From contig NZ_JAAKGT010000001.1 of NCBI RefSeq assembly GCF_011043625.1, forward strand, positions 744,001-808,000: DNA of 64,000 nucleotides. Direction: 5' to 3'. This DNA is from Caulobacter sp. 602-2 (lineage in GTDB: Bacteria > Pseudomonadota > Alphaproteobacteria > Caulobacterales > Caulobacteraceae). How positions within the stretch are numbered: position 1 is the stretch's first letter; each line of letters begins with the position of its first letter. Under the pieces are notes generated by a model, which worked only from the letters and a program-made list of their open reading frames with translations, was not told the DNA's origin and did not search any database. The position numbers and the translations under genes are program-made. Shown here piece after piece: positions 9,317-17,373 of the stretch.

Positions 9317-10897
9317 TTGCGCGGATACGATTTGCAGCTTTTCGCTCGCCCTCTGGCCGTTGTCTCGGCCCTCGCGCTTTGCCTTAACCTCGCCGCGCCC
9401 GCGGCAAGGGCCGCGGGGCTGGAACCGCTGTCGGACAGCGACCTGCGCTTCTACCAGGCCGCCTTCGGCGCCGCCGAGCGCGGCGACTTCGACGCCGCCG
9501 AGGCCGCCTTCGCCAACACCCGCAACCGCAGCCTGATCGGCAAGCTGTCACTGGTGCGGCTGATGCACCCGACGGCCTACACCGCCAGCTATGACGACCT
9601 GACCGGCTGGCTGAAGCTCTACGGCGACGAGGCCGGCGCCGACCGCGTCTACGCCCTGGCCATGAAGCGCAAGCCGGCCCGCACGTCCGCGCCCAAGGCT
9701 CCCGAACTGTTCGTCGACGTCGCCCAGGGCGGCCGCGCCGCGGGCCCCGCCGACAAGGGCCGCGCCGCCCGCGAAGCCTACTATTCCGGCGACGTGAAGG
9801 GCGCGCTGAAGCTGGCCAAGGCCTCCGGCGAGCGCTGGATCGCGGGCCTGGCCTCGTTCCGCCTGGAATCCTACGCCGACGCCCGCGCCTACTTCGAGCA
9901 GGTCGCCCACGACCAGAGCCAGGACGACTGGCTACGCGCCGCCGGCGCCTTCTGGGCCGCCCGTTCGGCCGGCATGGCCGGCGACAACGACGGCGTGCGC
10001 GTGCTGCTGAACCAGGCCGCCCAGGCGCCGCAGACCTTCTACGGCATGATCGCCGCCCGCCAGCTGTCGATGGCCGGCCTGGCCGTCGCCAACGATCCGG
10101 ACGATCCGATCGCCGCCCTGATCACCCGTGTGTCCTACAGCGGCCCCGATCCCGCCTCGCTGAACAAGCTGCTGGCCGGCGACATCCGCGCCCGCCGCGC
10201 CGCCTCGCTGGCGCAGCTGGGCCGCTGGAACGAGGCCGGCGCCGAGCTGCGGGCGGGCCTGTCCCTGGCCGCCGACGACAAGGCCCGCGCCGACTGGAGC
10301 GCCCTGACCCTGGCGCTCAACGCCCGCGCCCCGTTCAACGCCGGCCGTCCGGTCAAGAAGATCGGCGGCGAGGACTATCCCCTGCCCGAGCTCGAGCCCA
10401 AGGGCGGGTTCACGATCAACAAGGCGCTGGTCTACGCCCTGGTGCGCCAGGAAAGCCGCTTCGACCCGATGGCCGTCTCCGGCGCCGGCGCCGTGGGCCT
10501 GATGCAGCTGATGCCCGTCGCGGCCGCCCGCGCCGCCGGCGACGACAAGCTGCTGGCCGACAACACCCCGCTGTTCGACCCGGCCTTCAACCTGCGTGTC
10601 GGCCAGGACTACTTCACCTGGCTGATGGACCGCGGGCTGCAGAGCCCTGATCTGCTGCGCGCCGTGGCCGCCTACAACGGCGGCCCTGGCACCCTCTTGA
10701 AGGTGCAGCAGCAGCTGGGCGCCGACTGCGACAGCCTGCTGCTGATCGAGAGCCTGCCGGCGCTCGAGACCCGCAACTACGTCGAAAAGGTCATGGCCTC
10801 GTACTGGACCTACCGCCGCCTGCTGGGCGCGGAGACCCGCACGCTGGACGCCGTGGCCAGCGGCGCGAAGGTGATCGACTTCAGGCTGGATATGTAA
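9317..10897 (+). CDS. Soluble lytic murein transglycosylase (SLT family)
   Basis: A 526-aa periplasmic enzyme with a signal peptide, a long helical region (about residues 30-350), and a C-terminal SLT domain with the catalytic Glu in ALVRQESRFDPMAVSGAGAVG, followed by GLMQLMP and AYNGGPG. It cleaves peptidoglycan glycan strands to 1,6-anhydro products. The start is uncertain: no ATG fits, and TTG at 9317 or TTG at 9332 gives the signal peptide. It lies 50 bases after the glycosylase gene. Confidence 0.9.
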   Translation: MRGYDLQLFARPLAVVSALALCLNLAAPAARAAGLEPLSDSDLRFYQAAFGAAERGDFDAAEAAFANTRNRSLIGKLSLVRLMHPTAYTASYDDLTGWLKLYGDEAGADRVYALAMKRKPARTSAPKAPELFVDVAQGGRAAGPADKGRAAREAYYSGDVKGALKLAKASGERWIAGLASFRLESYADARAYFEQVAHDQSQDDWLRAAGAFWAARSAGMAGDNDGVRVLLNQAAQAPQTFYGMIAARQLSMAGLAVANDPDDPIAALITRVSYSGPDPASLNKLLAGDIRARRAASLAQLGRWNEAGAELRAGLSLAADDKARADWSALTLALNARAPFNAGRPVKKIGGEDYPLPELEPKGGFTINKALVYALVRQESRFDPMAVSGAGAVGLMQLMPVAAARAAGDDKLLADNTPLFDPAFNLRVGQDYFTWLMDRGLQSPDLLRAVAAYNGGPGTLLKVQQQLGADCDSLLLIESLPALETRNYVEKVMASYWTYRRLLGAETRTLDAVASGAKVIDFRLDM

Positions 10898-10900
10898 AAG

Positions 10901-11040
10901 CTCCCTTCTCCCCTTGCGGGAGAAGGTGTCAGCGAAGCTGACGGATGAGGGGTCGAAAGGCCTCTCCGCATAGTTCTGAGAGACCCCTCACCCGACCTCG
11001 CTCCGCGAGGCCACCCTCTCCCGCAAGGGGGAGAGGGAAT
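10901..11040. repeat. Inverted intergenic repeat (CTCCCCTTGCGGGAGA type)
   Basis: The left end CTTCTCCCCTTGCGGGAGAA is mirrored at the right end by CTCTCCCGCAAGGGGGAGAG. A near copy is at 12847-12983, so two copies flank the ClC channel gene in the same orientation. Confidence 0.8.
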
Positions 11041-11041
11041 C

Positions 11042-12808
11042 TCACCCCGCCTCGCCCGTCAGCTCCCGCCGCGCCTTCTCCAGCTCTTCGGCGTAGCGCC
11101 GCGTGGCGTAGGCTTCCGACAGCACGCCCAGTACGTTGCGCTTGTCGTCGATCACCGCCAGTTCGTCGGTCTCGCTGCGATCGAAGGCGCGCATGACGTC
11201 CTTGATCGACTGTTCGGGCTTCAGCGCCGCCTCGGCGTTGATGGCCAGACCCGCGACCGGCTTCTCTCCATCGCCGCCCTCGGCATAGGCCTTCGCCGTC
11301 GGGATCACCCCGGCATAGAGCCCCGCCGCGTCGAGCATGATCACCCGCTTGGTCGAGCCCAGCGGGAAGCGGCGGCGAAACTCGGCCAGGGTCGTCTCGG
11401 CCGGCACGGTCTGCACGTCCTTGCGCATCATCCGGCCGGCGCTCAGCGGCCGCATCCACGACACGTCGTGGGCGCTGCGGATGGTCTCGCCGCGCAGGTG
11501 CAGCCGCCAGGTCGAGAACGAATAGCCGAAGGTCTCGCGCACCATGGCGCTGGCGATCATCGAGGCCACCAGGGCCGCGGCCGCCACCGTGAAGTCGCCC
11601 GTGGCCTCCAGAACCAGGAACGACATGGTGAAGGGCCCGCCGACCACGGCCACGCCCAGCGCGGCCATGCCGACCAGCGCCGCCACCGTCGGATCCAGGG
11701 TCGGCGACCAGGGGATCAGCAGCGAGATCGCCGAGAACACCTGGCCCAGCAGCGCGCCCAGGAACAGCGAGGCGAAGAACAGGCCGCCCCGGAAACCGAA
11801 GCTCAGCGAGATCACCGAGGCCAGGGCCTTCATGGCCAGCAGCATCAAAAGCAGCTTCAGCGGCAGCTCGGCGGTCAGGTTCAGGTGCAGCGCCCCATGG
11901 CCGGCCGACAGGGTCTGGGGCGTGATCAGCGCCAGCGCCGCCAGCCCCACGCCGCCGATCGCCGGCCGCAGCCAGCGCGGGATCGGCGAGCGGGTCACCA
12001 GCCGCTCGGCGTTGGCCACCAGGCGCATCAGGGCGATGCCCAGCGCCGCGCAGGCCAGGCCCACCAGGGCGTAGAGGCCGTAGTCGGTCCACGACTGCAC
12101 CGCCTGGGTGTCGGTCTTCAGCAGGTACGGGATCGCGCCCAGCTTGCCGGCCACCAGCACGGCGGCCAGGGCGGCGGCGGCCACGGGGGCGAGGTTGGCG
12201 ACCGTGTAGGCCCCGATGACGATCTCGAAGGCGTAGAAGGCGCCCGTCAACGGCGCGCCGAAGGCCGCGGCGATGGCCGCGCCGGCGCCGGCGCCCACCA
12301 GAGTGCGCATGTCGGCCCGGCGCAGGTTCAGCCGTTGGCCGGCGAACGAGGCGGCGGCCGCCCCGGCCTGGGCGTAGGCCGCCTCCAGCCCGACCGAGGC
12401 CCCCACCCCGTTCGACAGCATGGTCTGGCCGCAGATGAAGGCGCTGTCCTTCATCGACAGCCGCCCGCCGTGCAGGGCGTTGGCCTCGACGGGGTCGACG
12501 GCCGGGCGCGGGCGATACTTCATCCAGGCCCAGGTGATCCCGCCCAGCAGCAGCCCGCCGGCCGGAATGGCCAGCAGCCGCCAGGGCGCGACGCGGGTCT
12601 GGGCGCTGAGCCGCTCGTTGATGTCGATCTCGAACAGCAGCATCTGCAGGCCGTGCGCCACCTGGGCCTGCACGACCGCGAAGGTTCCGGCTGCCACGCC
12701 GATCAGGGTCGCCACCGCGATCAGCCAAAGCTCGCTGGAGCGGATCCGGCGCCGCAGCCAGCCGACCCACTTCACGGATGCGGCGGCGGAGGCGTGGGCG
12801 AGCGACAT
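11042..12808 (-). CDS. ClC-family chloride channel/antiporter with CBS domains
   Basis: A 588-aa inner-membrane protein with about ten hydrophobic helices (residues 25-430) and two C-terminal CBS-like segments (MRKDVQTVPAETTLAEF and QSIKDVMRAFDRSETDELAV). The ClC glutamate stands in GASVGLEAAYAQ, and GGLFFASLFLGA fits the later GxFxP region, but the usual GSGIP and GREGP signatures are changed. It may be a divergent ClC rather than a standard exchanger. Flanked on both sides by intergenic repeats. Confidence 0.85.
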   Translation of the reverse strand: MSLAHASAAASVKWVGWLRRRIRSSELWLIAVATLIGVAAGTFAVVQAQVAHGLQMLLFEIDINERLSAQTRVAPWRLLAIPAGGLLLGGITWAWMKYRPRPAVDPVEANALHGGRLSMKDSAFICGQTMLSNGVGASVGLEAAYAQAGAAAASFAGQRLNLRRADMRTLVGAGAGAAIAAAFGAPLTGAFYAFEIVIGAYTVANLAPVAAAALAAVLVAGKLGAIPYLLKTDTQAVQSWTDYGLYALVGLACAALGIALMRLVANAERLVTRSPIPRWLRPAIGGVGLAALALITPQTLSAGHGALHLNLTAELPLKLLLMLLAMKALASVISLSFGFRGGLFFASLFLGALLGQVFSAISLLIPWSPTLDPTVAALVGMAALGVAVVGGPFTMSFLVLEATGDFTVAAAALVASMIASAMVRETFGYSFSTWRLHLRGETIRSAHDVSWMRPLSAGRMMRKDVQTVPAETTLAEFRRRFPLGSTKRVIMLDAAGLYAGVIPTAKAYAEGGDGEKPVAGLAINAEAALKPEQSIKDVMRAFDRSETDELAVIDDKRNVLGVLSEAYATRRYAEELEKARRELTGEAG

Positions 12809-12846
12809 GGCTTTCGATAACGCGGGTTACAGGGACGCCGCAACGT

Positions 12847-12983
12847 CCCTTCTCCCCTTGCGGGAGAAGGTGTCGGCAATAGCCGACGGATGAGGGGTCG
12901 AAAGACCTCTCCGCAAGCTTCTGAGTGACCCCTCACCCGACCTCCTCCGGAGGCCACCCTCTCCCGCAAGGAGAGAGGGATTA
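12847..12983. repeat. Second copy of the CTCCCCTTGCGGGAGA-type repeat
   Basis: It has the same order of parts as the copy at 10901-11040: CTTCTCCCCTTGCGGGAGAA, a GTCGGC..GCCGAC hairpin, a GGATGAGGGGTCGAAAG block, then CTCTCCCGCAAGGAGAGAG. It lies between the ClC gene and the small glycosyltransferase gene. Confidence 0.8.
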
Positions 12984-13460
12984 GAGAGAAACCCGCCGCG
13001 CCTTCAGCCGCCCCGCCAGCGCCTTCTCCGGCGTGCTCCCGGCAAAAGCCGCGCCCGCCGCATAGTCCAGCCGGCGCACGAGCAGCCCCACCGGCGCCGC
13101 CGTCAGTCGCGCCAGAAGGCCGCCCGCCGGAACCAGCAGCGCCGCCGCACCGGCCCCGCCGGCCAGATGCGCCTCGACCGGGCCACGCCAGGCCTCCGGC
13201 AGGCCGCGCGCCGGATCCAGCGCCAGGATCCAGTCGCCCCGCGCCACCGACGCGCCCGCCGCCAGCAAGGCGCCCCGCTCGCCCGAAGCCGCCACGAACC
13301 GCGCGCCGCTGTCCTCGATCAGCGCCTCCAGGCCCGGCTCGGAAGCGCCCGCGATCACCACCTCCTTGACCAGGCCGTCGACGGCCGCCGGCACCAGCTG
13401 GGCCAGGAGCTGGGCGAGCGCATGCACGGGCGCGACGGCGGGAAGGATCACCGAGATCAT
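12981..13460 (-). CDS. Small GT2-like glycosyltransferase
   Basis: A 159-aa protein that begins MISVILPAVAPVHALAQLLA, a GT-A type start, with VKEVVIAGASEPGLEALIED and a possible DxD-like site in GDWILALDPARGLP. It is much shorter than usual GT2 enzymes (over 220 aa) and lacks the C-terminal acceptor part. It may be a minimal form or a degraded relative; activity is unproven. It is divergent from the radical-SAM gene and shares its upstream SOS-type box. Confidence 0.6.
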   Translation of the reverse strand: MISVILPAVAPVHALAQLLAQLVPAAVDGLVKEVVIAGASEPGLEALIEDSGARFVAASGERGALLAAGASVARGDWILALDPARGLPEAWRGPVEAHLAGGAGAAALLVPAGGLLARLTAAPVGLLVRRLDYAAGAAFAGSTPEKALAGRLKARRVSL

Positions 13461-13502
13461 GAGTTGGCCTTTGAAGCCTCGCCGGACCGATCGTCAAGCA
13501 TC

Positions 13503-13517
13503 GTTCTTGTTATGTTC
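13503..13517 (+). promoter_or_regulatory. LexA SOS-type box GTTC-N7-GTTC
   Basis: The sequence GTTCTTGTTATGTTC fits exactly the alphaproteobacterial LexA box GTTC-N7-GTTC. It ends 24 bases before the ATG of the radical-SAM gene and lies 42 bases from the start of the divergent glycosyltransferase gene. The placement suits repression of the radical-SAM gene. Confidence 0.7.
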
Positions 13518-13541
13518 TGCATGCAAGCGTAGGATGCCCAC

Positions 13542-14648
13542 ATGCAGACCCGCCGCTCGTTCACCGACACCGCCTACAAGCAAGGGACCGCCGCCCTGCG
13601 CGGACGCGGCGCGCGCAGCAACGAGACCGGCCGCTACGAGAGCCTAACCTCCCAGCCCTTCGACGACGGCTGGACCGAAGACGACAACGCCGCCCGCGTG
13701 CTGACCACCAGCGTGCTGGCCATGAAGTCCAAGACCGTCATCGCCCGCAACAAGAGCCCCGACGTCGGCTTCGACCGCTCGATCAATCCCTATCGCGGCT
13801 GCGAGCACGGTTGCATCTACTGCTACGCCCGCCCGGCCCACGCCTATCTCGGCCTCTCGCCCGGGCTCGATTTCGAGAGCAAGCTGTTCTTCAAGCCCGA
13901 GGCCGGCAAGCTGCTCGACCGCGAGCTTTCCAAGCCGACCTACAAGGTCGGCAGCGTGCACATCGGCGGCGACACCGATCCCTACCAGCCGCAGGAGCGC
14001 TCCCTGCGCGTCACGCGTGGGGTGCTGGAGACGCTCAGCCGTTTTCGCCACCCGTTCTCGATCATCACCAAGTCGGCCCTGATCACCCGCGATCTCGACA
14101 TCCTGGGCGAGATGGGCCGCGCGGGCCTGGCCAGAGCCGCGGTGTCGATCACCACGCTGGACCGCAAGCTGGCCCGCAGCATGGAGCCAAGGGCGGCCAC
14201 GCCCGAACGCCGGCTGGACGCGGTGCGGCAGCTTGCCGAAGCGGGCGTTCCGACCATCGTCATGTTCGCCCCGGCCATCCCGTCGCTGAACGACCACGAA
14301 ATGGAGGCGGTGCTGGAGCGGGCCAAGGAGGCCGGGGCGGTGGCGGCCGGCTACGTCGCCATCCGCCTGCCGATGGAGATCCACGGCCTGTTCGAGCAAT
14401 GGCTGGCCTCGGACCATCCCGATCGCGCCAAGCGGGTGATGTCGCTGGTGCGCCAGATGCGCGGCGGCGCGGCCTATGACAGCGAGTTCGGCAAGCGCAT
14501 GACCGGCGAGGGCCCGGTGGCCGAGGTGCTGAACCAGCGCTTCCACGCGGCGCTCCGGCGCTTCGAACTCGACAGCCCCCTGCCCCGCCTCGACACCTCC
14601 CAGTTCCGCGTCCCGCCCAAGGCGGGGGATCAGTTGAGTTTGTTCTAG
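13542..14648 (+). CDS. PA0069/Rv2578c-family radical SAM protein
   Basis: A 368-aa enzyme with the radical-SAM motif CxxxCxxC in GCEHGCIYCYARP (near residue 88), then HIGGDTDPYQPQER, typical of the PA0069/Rv2578c family, which is related to spore photoproduct lyase-like proteins. It would use a 4Fe-4S cluster and SAM to make a radical; the substrate is unknown. The upstream SOS-type box suggests a DNA-damage role. The ATG at 13542 is the first good start. Confidence 0.88.
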   Translation: MQTRRSFTDTAYKQGTAALRGRGARSNETGRYESLTSQPFDDGWTEDDNAARVLTTSVLAMKSKTVIARNKSPDVGFDRSINPYRGCEHGCIYCYARPAHAYLGLSPGLDFESKLFFKPEAGKLLDRELSKPTYKVGSVHIGGDTDPYQPQERSLRVTRGVLETLSRFRHPFSIITKSALITRDLDILGEMGRAGLARAAVSITTLDRKLARSMEPRAATPERRLDAVRQLAEAGVPTIVMFAPAIPSLNDHEMEAVLERAKEAGAVAAGYVAIRLPMEIHGLFEQWLASDHPDRAKRVMSLVRQMRGGAAYDSEFGKRMTGEGPVAEVLNQRFHAALRRFELDSPLPRLDTSQFRVPPKAGDQLSLF

Positions 14649-14660
14649 CTTCTCACCGAC

Positions 14661-14802
14661 CGTCATCCCGGAAAGCGCGCAGCGCTTATCCGGGACCCAG
14701 GAGCCGCCGTACTGCGCCGGCCGTCGCTTTGGCGGTTCGTGCAAGCGCTGCGCCCAGTCCCCTGGGTCCCGGCTCTCCGCTTCGCTTCGGCCGGGATGAC
14801 GG
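14661..14802. repeat. Inverted intergenic repeat (CGTCATCCCGG type)
   Basis: Terminal inverted ends CGTCATCCCGG and CCGGGATGACGG enclose GGGACCCAGGAG and its partner CCCTGGGTCCC. A related unit is at 23855-23999, and more distant ones are at 32218-32331 and 39564-39697. No gene is seen between the flanking genes. Confidence 0.85.
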
Positions 14803-14867
14803 GCTTGGAGAGGCGGAAGGATGTTCGAAGGCATCCACGCTTGCGCCTGTCACAGGAAGGTCCATCA

Positions 14868-15293
14868 ATGCCGCCCATGACGAGCGAACAGCGTTATTCC
14901 GGTGGATGCCTTTGCGGCGCGGTGCGCTGGAGCGCGACGGGCCGCCCCCTGTATCAGGGCTATTGCTGCTGCGCCGACTGCCGCAGGGCGTCCGGCTCGG
15001 GCTTCGTTCCGTTCATGGGTTTTCCCGCCTCGGCGGTGGCGATCACCGGCGAGACGCTGAAGGTGCGCTCGCCGGCCTTCCGCGGCGGAGAGGCCCTGCG
15101 CAACGCCTGCCCCGTCTGCGGCGGTCTCGTCTTCGGCGGCGAGGTCGGGGTCGACGACAGCCACACGATCTATGCCGGCTCGCTGGACGACGCCTCGCTG
15201 TTCGCGCCGACCATGGCCCTGTTCCTGCGCGACAAGCCGGCCTGGGTGGTGCTGCCGGAAGGCCTGGAGGCCTTCGAGACCATGCCGGGCTAG
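14868..15293 (+). CDS. GFA-family zinc protein
   Basis: A 141-aa protein of the glutathione-dependent formaldehyde-activating (GFA, CENP-V-like) fold. Zinc-binding cysteines are seen in SGGCLCGAVRW, YCCCADCRRASGS and NACPVCGGLVF. Many members are of unknown function. The start at 14868 is preceded by AGGAAGG; earlier in-frame codons fall inside the repeat. Confidence 0.88.
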   Translation: MPPMTSEQRYSGGCLCGAVRWSATGRPLYQGYCCCADCRRASGSGFVPFMGFPASAVAITGETLKVRSPAFRGGEALRNACPVCGGLVFGGEVGVDDSHTIYAGSLDDASLFAPTMALFLRDKPAWVVLPEGLEAFETMPG

Positions 15294-15384
15294 AAATCAC
15301 GCGCCGCCTGTCGGGACGGGCCGGCGCCGTTCGTCCTTGCGTCGAAAGCGGCCCGAGCCGGGCCGGAAATAAAGGGAGAGAGCG

Positions 15385-16167
15385 ATGTCCGACACCAACG
15401 GGCGGTTTGGCTGGTACGAACTGATGACCACCGACGTGGACGCCGCGTCCGCCTTCTACGCCAAGGTCGTGGGCTGGACCCCGACGGATTCCGGCATGCC
15501 CGGCCCGACCAGGTACATGATCCTCAACGTCGGCGCGGCCGGGGTCGGCGGCGTCTTCACGCCCGAGGGCGGCTGCCCCGAAGGCGCCCGTCCCGGCTGG
15601 ATCGGCTACATCTTCGTCGACGACGTCGACGCCTATGTCGGCAAGGTGGTCGAGGCCGGCGGTTCGGTGTTCATGCCCGCCGACGACATCCCCGGCGTCG
15701 GGCGGTTCTCGGTCGTCGCCGACCCGTACGGCGCGGTCTTCACCCTGTTCAAGCCGTTTCCCCAGGACGAGATCCCGCCGCAACCGGCCGACGGCGCGCC
15801 CGGCACGTTCGGCTGGCGCGAGCTGATGGCCGGCGACCTGGAGGGCGCGTTTTCCTTCTATTCCAAGCTGTTCGGCTGGGTGAAGACCCAAGCCATCGAC
15901 ATGGGGCCGATGGGAACCTACCAGCTGTTCGCCTACGAGGCCGGCGGCCCCGACATCGGCGGCATGATGACCCGGCTACCCGACATGCCGGTGTCGTTCT
16001 GGAACTATTACGCCCAGGTCGACAGCGCCTCGGCCGCCCGCGACCGCGCCGTGGCCGCCGGCGCCACGACTATGATGGATGTCCACCAGGTGCCCGGCGG
16101 CAGCTGGATCTACATGGCGACCGACCCGCAGGGGGCGGGTTTCGCGGTGGTGAGCACCGCGCAGTAG
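15385..16167 (+). CDS. VOC-family protein with two glyoxalase-like domains
   Basis: A 260-aa protein with two VOC domains in tandem: GRFGWYELMTTDVDAASAFY at the N-terminus and TFGWRELMAGDLEGAFSFYSK from about residue 138. This layout matches the CFP30B-like group. Members may bind small ligands or act as lyases; the substrate is unknown. AGGGAGAG ribosome site upstream. It follows the GFA gene by 91 bases. Confidence 0.88.
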   Translation: MSDTNGRFGWYELMTTDVDAASAFYAKVVGWTPTDSGMPGPTRYMILNVGAAGVGGVFTPEGGCPEGARPGWIGYIFVDDVDAYVGKVVEAGGSVFMPADDIPGVGRFSVVADPYGAVFTLFKPFPQDEIPPQPADGAPGTFGWRELMAGDLEGAFSFYSKLFGWVKTQAIDMGPMGTYQLFAYEAGGPDIGGMMTRLPDMPVSFWNYYAQVDSASAARDRAVAAGATTMMDVHQVPGGSWIYMATDPQGAGFAVVSTAQ

Positions 16168-16179
16168 CACGGTCCGGGC

Positions 16180-16280
16180 GGCCCCCTCAGTCGCTCCGCG
16201 ACAGCTCCCCCAAAGGGGGAGCATCGTTGGCGGATAGATCCTCCCCCTCTGGGGGAGGTGGCCCGGAGGGCCGGAGGGGG
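16180..16280. repeat. Intergenic repeat (CTCCCCC..GGGGGAG type)
   Basis: The unit contains CCCCCTCAGTCGCTCCGCGA, CTCCCCCAAAGGGGGAG and CCTCCCCCTCTGGGGGAGG, ending GGCCGGAGGGGG. Nearly the same blocks recur at 48274-48392 and 63715-63852. It lies between two convergent genes. Confidence 0.75.
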
Positions 16281-17366
16281 TCAGCGCGGCGCCTTCTCCA
16301 GCAGCAGCGCCTTGGTCAGGAAGGCCTTGTCGCGCCCGATCACCCGCAGCCCCGCCGTCTGGAACAGCGCCTCCAGGTCGGTCTGCGCGTAGCTGCCGTA
16401 GAACGGCTCGTGGAAATAGGCCGGAAAGGCCTCCAACATCCGGGCCAGCTGCGGCTCGTCGCTGGGCTGCACGGAATCGGCGAAGGCCAGCACGCCGCCG
16501 GGCCTCAGCACCCGAGCGATCTCGGCGGCGACGATCGGGCGCACGCGCGGCGGCAGTTCGTGGAACAGGTAGACGCAGGTCGCCGCGTCCAGGCTGTCGT
16601 CGGCCAGCGGCAGGCGTTCGGCGTTGGCCTGCACCACGCCCCGCCCCGATCGCGATCGGGCCTCGTTCAGATAGGCCGGCGACAGGTCGACGCCCGCCAG
16701 GGCCGCGCGTGGAAAGGCCTGCGCCAGATCGCGCAGGAACGCGCCCGAGCCGCAGGCCACGTCCACCGCCCGCAGGTCGCGCTGATCGCGCCCCCGCCAG
16801 TGCCGGGCCAGGAGCGAGAGGGCGCGCCGGCGCATCGCTCCGGCCGCGCCGGAGAACAGCGCCTCGACCTGGGCGTCGTAGCGGCGGGCGCTGGCGGCGG
16901 TGAACCAGCCGCCCGACTGATAGTGGAAGTTCTGCCGGTAATAGGCTGGATAGCCCTGACTTTTCGGATCGTCGCGCACCTCGACGCCATCGCCCCGGCG
17001 GCGGCGCAGATCGACCTCGCGGGCGTCGGCCAGGAAGTCCCAGGCCTTGAGGATCGAGGCGGCCGGATGGATGGGCGCGTCCTCCATCGGCGGATAAAGG
17101 CCGGCGGCGACGTCGGCGGCGTCCTTCTCGAAAGCCGCCAGATAGGCCCGGCGCAGGCGCCGCTGCGAGACCGGCGGCGCGTCGGACGCAAAGCGCGGCG
17201 CGGCCTTGCCCTCGGTCGGGCGGGTGATGAACTTGGCCAGCCCTCCGGCGGCCGTCCACCAGGCCGCCTTGGCGGCGGCCTTGCCCCGCTGGGCGGCGGC
17301 GTCGAGGGCGAAGGCCCCGCGCCGCTGCGCCCCTACCCCATCGTCCCGACCACTGGCTTGGCCCAT
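16281..17366 (-). CDS. Class I SAM-dependent methyltransferase
   Basis: A 361-aa protein. The first 170 residues are an extra helical region containing QGYPAYYRQNFHYQSGGWFT; the Rossmann domain follows with AVDVACGSGAFLRDLAQAF (motif I) and VLRPGGVLAFADS. The substrate is unknown. The extra N-terminal part with a GGW segment is loosely like the island methyltransferases at 26.7, 39.9 and 44 kb, but no small partner gene follows. The start at 17366 leaves 7 bases to the upstream gene's stop; it is probably co-transcribed with it. Confidence 0.8.
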   Translation of the reverse strand: MGQASGRDDGVGAQRRGAFALDAAAQRGKAAAKAAWWTAAGGLAKFITRPTEGKAAPRFASDAPPVSQRRLRRAYLAAFEKDAADVAAGLYPPMEDAPIHPAASILKAWDFLADAREVDLRRRRGDGVEVRDDPKSQGYPAYYRQNFHYQSGGWFTAASARRYDAQVEALFSGAAGAMRRRALSLLARHWRGRDQRDLRAVDVACGSGAFLRDLAQAFPRAALAGVDLSPAYLNEARSRSGRGVVQANAERLPLADDSLDAATCVYLFHELPPRVRPIVAAEIARVLRPGGVLAFADSVQPSDEPQLARMLEAFPAYFHEPFYGSYAQTDLEALFQTAGLRVIGRDKAFLTKALLLEKAPR

Positions 17367-17373
17367 CCTCGCC

